The position numbers and the translations under genes were made by a program. The notes under the pieces were generated by a model. The model saw only the letters and a list, made by a program, of their open reading frames with translations, was not told where the DNA came from and searched no databases. This document shows, piece by piece, positions 56,228 to 64,000 of a stretch of DNA of 64,000 nt. Positions within the stretch are counted from its first letter, which is position 1. Every line of letters starts with the position of its first letter. This stretch comes from Maratus speciosus. Lineage: Eukaryota; Arthropoda; Arachnida; Araneae; Salticidae. The stretch is taken from NCBI GenBank assembly GCA_963932465.1, contig OZ010795.1, forward strand, positions 475,220,806 through 475,284,805, given 5' to 3'.

Positions 56228-56839
56228 ATTAAACAAAAACATAATTTGAAGAACAAATTAAAAAAACAAAATTTATTTCCTACACTGTTTAAGACCGAGA
56301 AGGGGCAGATATTAAGTTATTTCATTCAATTAGTTCTACATTTAATGTTAAATTTTTGTAACAAATTAGTTAAGTCAGTTGAAGATTAAAAAATAAAAAT
56401 AGAATTCATACAATATGATACTTAAAACACCCTAAAAAATTAGATTCCGTTCAAACGAAATCGAAATAAATCTTAGACTTCTTCCATTTTTAATTGAAAA
56501 TATATGTATTGCAGATTTTGTATTATGTTTATGACAATTGTGCATAAAATTATAAGATGCATGCAAAATACAAAAATTCAAAAAATGTCTAAGATTTATT
56601 TCGATTTCATTTGAACGGAATCTAATTTTTTAGGGTGTTTTAAGTATCATATTGTATGAATTCTATTTTTATTTTTTAATCTTCAACTGGCTTAACTAAT
56701 TTGTTACAAAAATTTAACATTAAATGTAGAACTAATTGAATGAAATAACTTAATATCTGTCCCTTCTCGGTCTTAAACAGTGTAGGAAATAAATTTGTTT
56801 TTTTAATTTGCTCTTCAAATTATGTTTTTGTTTAATATG
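56228..56839. mobile_element. Foldback element, ~612 bp, arms ~255 bp
   Basis: Left arm 56228-56485 (AATTAAACAAAAACATAATT..) and right arm 56585-56839 are near-perfect reverse complements; the loop is about 100 bases. The 75-codon frame at 56162-56389 lies in an arm and is not a gene. Confidence 0.9.
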
Positions 56840-56841
56840 TT

Positions 56842-57590
56842 AAGTTTTTTTATTAACTACAGCGCTCAGATGAACGCATTTCAAAATTAATAGAGAGTAT
56901 CATCATCAGGCTTTGATGTATGCGGCATTGCATCACAATGTGCGATGCAGTTTACCAATGTGTAATTCAAAATATTTCACCATTGTATACAGGTTGCTGT
57001 AGTTTGGACAAAAACTTCCAATCTGAACGTAAAAAATCTATAATCAAAACTTAAAAAATTAACTTCACTTAAATTTAGATACCCTATTCCCCACACAGGA
57101 ACGCTATGAATGTAAATGTAAATTGTGTTGAATCCTTACTGCTAATATTTAACAATATTATAGCTGTGATACAGTAAAAAATAAAAAATAAAAGTTTTAC
57201 TTAAATATTTAAACCTCATTCTCTCGCAAGGGGTGATGTAAACGCATCAGGAAATTATTACCCAAGTTTAACTTGGGATATAAATAGTTCTCATCTCGAA
57301 AAAAAAATACATTTTAAAATTTAAGTTCTGTTATTCCCCACTAAGTTCGCTACCTGCGTAAAAATAGCTATTCATTAGAAACTTTTTACTAAAATATAAA
57401 CTTGACCAAAGCAAAAACTTATTCTGAAAATATCCTTTTTTTTTCCCACTATGACGCCCCATATTCACCTTTTTAATTTTTGGGGAAAAAAAAAAAAAAA
57501 AAAAAAAAAAAAACTAGCTCAATTTAATATTTCATGTGAAAATCTTTCAACTAAAGAGAAATAAATTATTATTACGGCTTTTGAAATTTG
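56842..57590. other. No gene; poly-A at ~57484-57513
   Basis: AT-rich. About 30 A follow TTTTTGGGG. Confidence 0.45.
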
Positions 57591-57594
57591 TGCA

Positions 57595-57985
57595 ACAATG
57601 AAGTAAAAATGTTACTTTTTCTATGAAAAATGTCCGTTGATTTTTAATGAAAAAAGCGAAAATTGGAATTATTAAGAAAAATATTTGACTAATGCAAAAA
57701 AAAAAAAAAAATTGGCCCATGTTTCTCTCTGGGTTATAATTCACCCCTATGCAAAGGCATTTTACCATTCGTTTTGACCCTGACGTCAGGCAAACGTCTT
57801 TACACTTTAAATTTATAATATCATTAGAATTAGTAAAGAATAAAAAATGAGTGGCATCAGGGACAAAAAGGTGGGAAGAAAAAATGAAAAAGTTATCATC
57901 TCCATAGGCTTTTCCTTGTTAAATTAACATTGAGAAGTGACACTGGAAATAAATAAGTATTGCGCTGCCGCGCAATACTTAAATG
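57595..57985 (+). repeat. Direct repeat copy 1 (pairs with 59563-59915), ends in palindrome
   Basis: Shared blocks: AAAATGTCC.TTGATT, AAAAAGCGAAA.TTGGAATT, GATCCTGACGTC-like, GAGTGGCATCAGGGACAAAAA and GTGACACTGGAAATAAATA, ending in the 26-base palindrome AAGTATTGCGCTGCC..ACTT at 57955-57980. Confidence 0.8.
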
Positions 57986-57989
57986 TATT

Positions 57990-58761
57990 CGTAAACATAA
58001 ATACTGGAATTCACCTAGCATATTTGCTGAAATGTCTTATTTTGGCATTTAACGGATCTTCAAGCTTCATGTTGAGATAAAAACTATGGCACTAAGCATT
58101 TCTCTCGCTTTTTTTAAAAATTCGTTCTTCACGAGAAGAATGCTCCACAATCATCTTGCGATTTCTCCACACTCTTCGTGTAATGCATTTTTCTAGTCAT
58201 ATGATATCATGTAGCTATTTATTAAACCCTTGAGTTTGTATGTTGCATTGTTGAGGATGTTTGAGGACTAAAATTGGAAAACGCTGAAAGCCCAGAAGAG
58301 GAAATTTTTCAAGAGAAAGAAAAAAAGAAAAACTTCTACTTCTGGTACTTACAGCGTTTTCCACTTCACTCCTTTTGGGCCCTTAATTCAACACGTTATT
58401 ATGTAGGTACCTAACTTCCTTTCGTATAATGTTTAAATACCTAATATTATCATTTGTAAACATTTCTTTTATTTATGTATTCAATATTTTTCACCTTTCT
58501 TAAAAATATCCCATTGATGTAAAGAATAACAATATGATGAAGCTGTATAATGGCCACCACCCGCCGCCCAATTTAATCACTGGCACTTTCAGCGTACTCC
58601 ATTTAACTTCGCGTGTCACATTCAGCGTTCTCCACTTCCCTGCGTGTAGCACATTCAATCAGCGGCATTTTTCTACTCTTTTTAGAATTATTTCTACTAA
58701 AAAAATAGTTGTCACTTCAAGAGTTCTCCTGTTTGTTAAGCTTGGCATTTAAGACATTTTT

Positions 58762-58798
<37 letters not shown>

Positions 58799-58915
58799 GA
58801 TTTTTTAGTACTTTCAGCTTTTTCTATTTTTAATCTTCACTTATTATCACACATTCGGCCATCCTGACAGCCCGTTGACCCACGTGTCGTGTGTAACTGG
58901 TGGCAATTAACAAGA
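57990..58915. other. No gene; poly-A at ~58767-58797
   Basis: AT-rich. The 72-codon frame at 58534-58752 contains a short repeated TFSVLH phrase, from a local duplication of CTTCAGCGT.CTCCA-type sequence, and no known motif. Confidence 0.45.
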
Positions 58916-58919
58916 AAAC

Positions 58920-59290
58920 CTGACTTTTTTTGTTTTATCCCTTAATGAATAAACGGGTAAAAAAGGCGATTGCTTAACACAACGGATATTACGCCAGAAC
59001 GACTTTTGAGCTGCTTCGAGATTCCCTTGAATATATTTTGTAAGTCAGAAATCGCAAAATAAAAACTTATTTGAAGTATTGAATTAAAAAAAATTTCTTG
59101 AGATGTGATTGAAAGGAATAATTAGAGCATTTAATTTCCCAATAGCATTTTAATAAATATTAAAAGATACATAGCATTTTAAGTATTATAAAGGAATATT
59201 TATGAAGGATAACTTTAAACATGTAAAACAGATGGCTAAATGCAATTACTATGCTTACTCCATAACCTAACAAGTAAATTAAATTAAAAA
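58920..59290 (+). repeat. Dispersed repeat, copy 2 (pairs with 53090-53450)
   Basis: See copy 1. Confidence 0.65.
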
Positions 59291-59562
59291 ATTCAAAAAA
59301 CCTGACTGCGTATAAAGCGAACTAATTAATTATTTCTCATCAGTGTGAAACTATTTTTTATATTACTTACCTATTTTTTTATTATTATTTACTTGTATTG
59401 CTGAATTTTAAGTTGTGTTTAATTGTTAGTTCCTATCTATAAACACTGCTTTGATGAGGCCTATGAAGGTTAGAGTTACAGTTAAGCTAGAGATCCTACC
59501 TACACAACTTCCAGGTTGTGTAATATTTAAACGGAGCTTCTGAATTGTTAAATTTTATTAGA

Positions 59563-59915
59563 AAATGTCCATTGATTCTCAATGAAAAAAGCGAAATTTG
59601 GAATTATTAAGAAAAATATTTGAATAATGTAAATAAAAAGTAGCCCATGTTACTGTCTAGATTATAATCCACCTACATGCAAAGGCATTTTTTGATCCGT
59701 TTTGATCCTGACGTCTGGCAAATATTTTTACACTTTGAATTTATAATATTATTAGAATTAGCAAAGAATTAATAATGAGTGGCATCAGGGACAAAAAAGT
59801 GGGAAGAAAAAATGAAAAAGTTATGATCTCCATATGCTTTTCTATGTTAAATTAACATTGAGAAGTGACACTGGAAATAAATAAGTATTGCGCGGCAGCG
59901 CAATACTTAAATAAA
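59563..59915 (+). repeat. Direct repeat copy 2 (pairs with 57595-57985), ends in palindrome
   Basis: Terminates in AAGTATTGCGCGGCAGC..ACTT (59883-59908). The four loop bases are the reverse complement of those in copy 1. Confidence 0.8.
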
Positions 59916-60066
59916 TGTTTATTTACCTTTATTTATTATTTTTTTAAATGTTATAAATTGTTTTGTTCTATAGTTATTAATTAAATTTTTATTTATTGTT
60001 ACTTAATTTAAAAAATAATAGAGAATAATTTAAAATTACATATGTAACTGGTATTCTAAAACGAGG

Positions 60067-60497
60067 TGTAGAGAATTTGAAGAAAGAAATCCTTGAAATT
60101 TTCTTAATTTTATTTCACAACACAAAAACAAATCTTGACATTCACGAAAACTTAACACACAATGAAACATACAGTTCTGGTTTCAGAATCAAATTTCTCT
60201 AGTTAAAATTAACACTCTAATTAGTATGCTTTCATCACATGAAAGCCTTAAATTACATTATAAAAATATATCCCCTGCCTAAACTGGGTGCAGATAATTA
60301 AATAGAATAAAGAAAGACAATAATGCAGCAGGAGCAGCATTCTCCATACCACACTCTCAGGAAAACCAAACATCAACTCACTGATGATGTCATAATTAAG
60401 ATTTCACAACAGCACAGAATGCATAGTGCTGCCATCTGTCAAAAAACAGAATAACTAACATCTTATATTTGATTCTTAATCAGTTCAGAACTGAACA
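60067..60497 (-). repeat. 3' LTR of the large BEL element (~431 bp)
   Basis: On the plus strand it starts TGTAGAGAATTTG and ends CAGAACTGAACA, giving TG..CA ends. The sequence is unrelated to the 192-bp LTR at 33101. Confidence 0.75.
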
Positions 60498-60512
60498 TAC
60501 TCCCACCCATCA
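60498..60512 (-). other. Polypurine tract
   Basis: Minus strand GATGGGTGGGAGTA lies directly before the LTR start TGTTCAG, the expected place for plus-strand priming. Confidence 0.7.
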
Positions 60513-60517
60513 AGAAG

Positions 60518-61969
60518 CTATTCTTGATGCAAAGGAAGTAAACAAAGTTTTACAATAGGTCTTTTAAAAATACCCCTATCGGTTTTAACAGTTACTACAC
60601 GGACTATACCATCCTTACCTGGATGAATTTCAATAATTTTGCCTAATGGCCAAACAGAAGGAGGAACATTATCCTCTTTCAAAATTACTACATCATTTAC
60701 TTTAAAATTTTCAGTATTTACTCTCCATTTTTTTCTATTTTGCAGAGTACTCAAATAATCAATACTCCACCTTTTCCAAAAACATAATTTCAATTTTTGT
60801 ACAATATCCCAACGAGATCGTAAAGACAAATTTTTCTCATTTAAAGGTTCAGCTAGGGAAGTTATGACATCACCAGTTAAAAAATGAGATGGAGTCAATA
60901 TATTTATACCATCTGAATTGTTATCACTATCAATTGCCACTAATGGTCTAGAATTCAAGATGGCTTCAATTTGAGTTAAAAATGTATAAAGTTCCTCAAA
61001 AGTTAAATTAGTATTTCCAATTACACGTTTGATATGAAATTTTACAGAACGAACAGCGGCTTCCCACAGTCCACCAAAATGCGGACTCACTGGAGGAATC
61101 ATATGCCACTCAATGTTTCTTTGAGACAAAAAATAACAAATTTTTTCATTTCTTTCAATTGAACAAATAAATTTATATAAATCTGAGAGTTGCCTTTTAG
61201 CACCTACAAATGTTGTGGCATTATCACTATACATATGTTGAGGAGCTCCTCTTCGAGAGAAAAATCTGTTTAATGAAGCAATAAATGCCTCGGAGGTTAA
61301 ATCACTCACCAACTCTAAATGTAGAGCTTTAGTTGCAAAACAAACAAATAGAACAATATAGCATTTAGTAGTTTTCGCTCCTCTACCTCGATATTTCAAA
61401 ATATTAATAGGCCCTGCATAATCGATTACACATGCAGAAAATGGCCTGTTAGGAGTGACTCTGTTAAGAGGAAGATCTCCCATTAACTGTTTGGAAGAAG
61501 CTGCTCTATATCTACAGCAGGTAACACATTTATGAATACAATTTTTAATTATCTTCTTGGCACGTACAATCCAATAACTCTGTCTAATGATACCCATTAA
61601 TAAATTTAACCCAGCATGAAAATGCATAACATGAAAATATTTAACAATTAACACACTTAATTTATGTTGAGTTGGCAAAATGAGAGGATGTTTTGCATTG
61701 TACTGGAGGGGTGAATTTCTCAGCCTACCTCCCACCCTAAGTAAACCATCACTATCAATAAAAGGACAAAGTGAAAAAAGAGAACTTTTTTTAGAAACTG
61801 GTCTGTTTGATCTAATACAACTAATTTCATCTGCGAAATATAGCTGCTGAATATAAGAAATAATCAAATTACCTGAATGTCTTCTTTCATTTGTCGATAA
61901 AGGAAGAAAGTTACCTTTACTCAAAGGACTGGTGTTCATTTTGCCAACTTTCTGTTTGCAATTTCTCAC
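60518..61969 (-). CDS. pol: BEL/Pao Pol: integrase with zinc-binding and C-terminal domains
   Basis: Catalyses insertion of element cDNA into the genome. The frame holds 483 residues. A zinc-binding region has HVMHFHAG at ~113-120 and CIHKCVTCC at ~144-152. The DDE core shows D183 in VIDYAGP, D249 in MYSDNATTF and E303 in GGLWEAAVRSVK. The C-terminal domain (DUF5641-like) includes LTPSHFLTGD, W.IVQKLKLCFWKRW and NDVVILKEDN..WPLGKIIEIHPGKDG, ending LCLLPLHQE. There is no true start codon here: the frame is the same as the upstream reverse-transcriptase frame, with 16 codons between the TAA at 62018 and the first residue listed. It is therefore the second half of one polyprotein. All catalytic residues are present. 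Confidence 0.9.
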   Translation of the reverse strand: MRNCKQKVGKMNTSPLSKGNFLPLSTNERRHSGNLIISYIQQLYFADEISCIRSNRPVSKKSSLFSLCPFIDSDGLLRVGGRLRNSPLQYNAKHPLILPTQHKLSVLIVKYFHVMHFHAGLNLLMGIIRQSYWIVRAKKIIKNCIHKCVTCCRYRAASSKQLMGDLPLNRVTPNRPFSACVIDYAGPINILKYRGRGAKTTKCYIVLFVCFATKALHLELVSDLTSEAFIASLNRFFSRRGAPQHMYSDNATTFVGAKRQLSDLYKFICSIERNEKICYFLSQRNIEWHMIPPVSPHFGGLWEAAVRSVKFHIKRVIGNTNLTFEELYTFLTQIEAILNSRPLVAIDSDNNSDGINILTPSHFLTGDVITSLAEPLNEKNLSLRSRWDIVQKLKLCFWKRWSIDYLSTLQNRKKWRVNTENFKVNDVVILKEDNVPPSVWPLGKIIEIHPGKDGIVRVVTVKTDRGIFKRPIVKLCLLPLHQE

Positions 61970-62017
61970 AAACCTAATACAAAAAGCTAAAACATCAACA
62001 ATTTTAGTAAAAGAAGA

Positions 62018-64000
62018 TTATTTTTCAAAAAGTAAATCAATCAAAGAATTATTCACAGTTACTGGAAAACAAAATTTAGAGTTCTTTTTCTCTTTATTTA
62101 CAGTGTCTAAATTAGTTTTTATTTGAAGTTGTTCAGGCCAATGTTCTTGACTTAAAGAAAGCGACTTTGGGCCCTCCCACCAAAGGGAACAATCAGGAAG
62201 ATCCTTAGGAGATAAACCTCTAGAAGCAATGTCAGCTGGATTTTCCTTGCCTGGAACATACCTCCAACAGTCAGATGGAACAGAGTCTAGAATTTCTGAG
62301 GTTCTATTGGCCACATAAGGTTTCCAACACCTAGGATGAGATGACAGCCATGATAGAAGTACTTGCGAGTCGGTCCAAGCATAAAACTTAATAATGAAGG
62401 TATTCAAAATAGTCACTAATGCAGAATACAGTCTGGAAAGTAGTAAAGCACCATTGAGCTCAAGCCTTGGAATGGAAACTGATTTAAGGGGTGCTACCTT
62501 GCTTTTAGCAACTAAAATGGTCACTTCTGACTTCACTTCACCAGGTTGAACCACATATATGATGGCGGCATATGCTGATTCTGATGCATCGCTAAATCCA
62601 TGTAAAATGAGCTCTTTACTGGAAACTTGGATCCATCGGGGAATTCTAATAGAGCAAACTTGTTCAAATTCCTCTTGGAATTTCTTCCAATTCGCTTGGA
62701 AATTTTCAGGAAGAGCAGTATCCCAGTCTAACTTCATCAACCACAATTGCTGGTAAAATTTTTTTATAGAGACAGTACATGGAGCCAAAAATCCTAATGG
62801 ATCAAATAATTTGGCAGATTGTGAAAGAAATTTTCTTTTAGTTATGTTATCATCAAATTGTAAATTAACTTTAAAGACAAAAACATCATTTGAAGAATCC
62901 CAAATAAGCCCTAAGGCTTTGGAACAGTCATCAGGATGAATTTCTAAATTTGTTGACTCAAGAGAATTTGAAGATAAATGATTCACTACATCAACTGCAT
63001 CAGAAGAATTAGATCTCCACTTCCGTAAATGAAAACCTCTATTTTCTAAAGCCAGTGAAAGTTTCTCAACCATTTTAATAGCTTCTTCGCTTGAGATTGC
63101 ACCGGACATACAATCATCAACATAGAAACTATCTTTAATTATTGAAGCTGTTACAGGATCATTCTTTTCAATATCCTTTCCAATTTGAAATAGGCAACGA
63201 GTAGCTAAAAATGGAGCTGATGATGTACCATATGTAATAGTTCGTAGCCTGTATTCCTTTATAGCTGAGTATGCTGAGTCACGCCAAACAATACGCTGTA
63301 AATCTTGATCTTCTGGAGCAATCAAAATTTGTCTATACATCTGCTGAATATCAGCGGTAAAAGCAATAGGATTTGCTCTAAATCTTATCAAAATGGTAAA
63401 AAGATTTGGTTGAGGAATTTGTCCAACAGCTAAAACAGAATTTAACGAATTAGCATTAGGAGGTTTGCATGAACCATCAAACACCACACGTAACTTTGTT
63501 GAAATAGAGTCGCTTTTTATAACAGAATGATGCGGAAGATAATATACTTTGTTGCTTGCAGGATTTGAGTTTTTGTCGACAAGTGTCATATGACCAAGGT
63601 CTTCATATTGCTGCATAAAATTTCTATACTCATTTTCAAAATTTTTATCAAATTGAAATTTTCTCTCCATAGCAAACAAACGTGACACTGCCATGGATTT
63701 AGAATCGCCTAATGACATCACATCTTTATAAACTGGCAATTTAACTTCAAATCTACCTTCTGGTGTTACCTTGTAAGTTGAACAAAAATGTTGTTCACAA
63801 AATTCTTCTTCCTCAGACAAATGGGGTTTATTAACATCTATTTCTTCTGCTTGCCAAAATTTTTGTAATAATAGATCAACATTGGATTCGTTTTCAACAC
63901 TAAGAAAATGAGATTGAATACTAGAAGAATATTTAAATTTAGGTTCCAATTTTCCGGCTACCACCCAACCAAACATAGTGCTCATTCTCGGTACTAACAA
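62018..64000 (-). CDS. pol: BEL/Pao Pol: reverse transcriptase and RNase H (partial, runs off window)
   Basis: Copies element RNA into DNA. The 660-residue frame is open at the window edge and begins with FGWVVAGKL, the usual bridge after the protease. RT motifs: KLRVVFDGS (169-177), FTADIQQMYRQI (214-225), TYGTSSAPFLAT (256-267) and the catalytic YVDD at 293-296. RNase H-like part: HGFSDAS (468-474), PRLELNGA (511-518), WTDSQVLLSWL (542-552) and NPADIASRG (587-595), giving the usual D, E, D, D set. The only break before the integrase is one TAA at 62018, just before SSFTKIVD in the same frame; otherwise the polyprotein is uninterrupted. The stop may be a recent mutation, or a sequence error. 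Confidence 0.92.
   Translation of the reverse strand: MLVPRMSTMFGWVVAGKLEPKFKYSSSIQSHFLSVENESNVDLLLQKFWQAEEIDVNKPHLSEEEEFCEQHFCSTYKVTPEGRFEVKLPVYKDVMSLGDSKSMAVSRLFAMERKFQFDKNFENEYRNFMQQYEDLGHMTLVDKNSNPASNKVYYLPHHSVIKSDSISTKLRVVFDGSCKPPNANSLNSVLAVGQIPQPNLFTILIRFRANPIAFTADIQQMYRQILIAPEDQDLQRIVWRDSAYSAIKEYRLRTITYGTSSAPFLATRCLFQIGKDIEKNDPVTASIIKDSFYVDDCMSGAISSEEAIKMVEKLSLALENRGFHLRKWRSNSSDAVDVVNHLSSNSLESTNLEIHPDDCSKALGLIWDSSNDVFVFKVNLQFDDNITKRKFLSQSAKLFDPLGFLAPCTVSIKKFYQQLWLMKLDWDTALPENFQANWKKFQEEFEQVCSIRIPRWIQVSSKELILHGFSDASESAYAAIIYVVQPGEVKSEVTILVAKSKVAPLKSVSIPRLELNGALLLSRLYSALVTILNTFIIKFYAWTDSQVLLSWLSSHPRCWKPYVANRTSEILDSVPSDCWRYVPGKENPADIASRGLSPKDLPDCSLWWEGPKSLSLSQEHWPEQLQIKTNLDTVNKEKKNSKFCFPVTVNNSLIDLLFEK

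Larger units (their letters stand above)
60067..64000 (-). mobile_element. BEL/Pao LTR retrotransposon, 3' part, continues beyond the window
   Basis: Minus-strand order from the window end: reverse transcriptase and RNase H (64000-62018), integrase (to 60518), polypurine tract, 3' LTR (60497-60067). The left flank ACATATGTAACTGGTATTC (60036) also occurs at 54966, where it continues without an insertion, fixing the LTR edge at AAAACGAGG|TGTAGAG. Gag, protease and the 5' LTR lie outside the window. Confidence 0.9.

Overview
The window is AT-rich eukaryotic DNA with no recognisable host gene, no operons and no bacterial or phage signatures. It reads as intergenic or heterochromatin-like sequence from an arthropod genome. 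A chelicerate, probably a spider, is my best guess. That guess rests on the repeat content: Penelope-like GIY-YIG retroelements, BEL/Pao retrotransposons, mariner and pogo/piggyBac-like relics, a relic resembling the N-terminus of CENPB-type transposon proteins that I remember from spiders, and a CXC/PIN-like transposon protein I associate with arthropods. Almost everything recognisable is mobile DNA in various states of decay. All family names come from motif recognition without any database search.

Layout. 0-12 kb: a 2-kb terminal-inverted-repeat (TIR) element (9-1978); a copy of a modular repeat I call R1 (about 3.17-4.28 kb, minus) split by a perfect foldback element; repeat R2 copy A (5.85-7.29 kb); a truncated Penelope-like element with a GIY-YIG endonuclease and two exact 555-bp inverted arms (8.26-10.05 kb); and a tandem repeat (R4) interrupted by a short TIR element (R5). 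12-26 kb: a CGGGT-rich island, a 280-bp tandem duplication, a second Penelope-type reverse-transcriptase relic, R2 copy B, R1, a 330-bp tandem array (20.06-21.82 kb), a 494-bp foldback and a second R5 copy. 26.9-31.8 kb: a stack of nested elements (TTAA-flanked outer element, a TA-flanked element, a mariner deletion derivative, and repeat R3 inserted in the mariner). 31.8-36.1 kb: a TIR element with tRNA-like sequence in both arms and a two-exon CENPB-type relic, into which a 2.34-kb BEL retrotransposon inserted with a 5-bp target duplication.

37-47 kb: a piggyBac-like MITE, a TA-flanked Tc1/mariner-like foldback, an internally deleted R3, R1 containing two insertions of which one contains a third, and a 2.4-kb TIR element. 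47.6-50.4 kb: a 2.74-kb element with about 420-440-bp TIRs carrying a broken gene for a nuclease-like (PIN/FEN-like) protein with a C-terminal cysteine-rich CXC domain; this is the least conventional system here. 52-60 kb: MITEs, direct repeats, a 612-bp foldback and poly-A tracts. 60.07-64.0 kb: the 3' two-thirds of a large BEL/Pao element on the minus strand (LTR, integrase, RNase H, reverse transcriptase) running off the window end.

The genes present do not form a host pathway; each retroelement or transposon gene served its own element. The RT/RNase H/integrase of the last BEL element is almost intact (one in-frame stop); the others are clearly dead or truncated. Elements parasitise one another, so relative ages can be read from the nesting.
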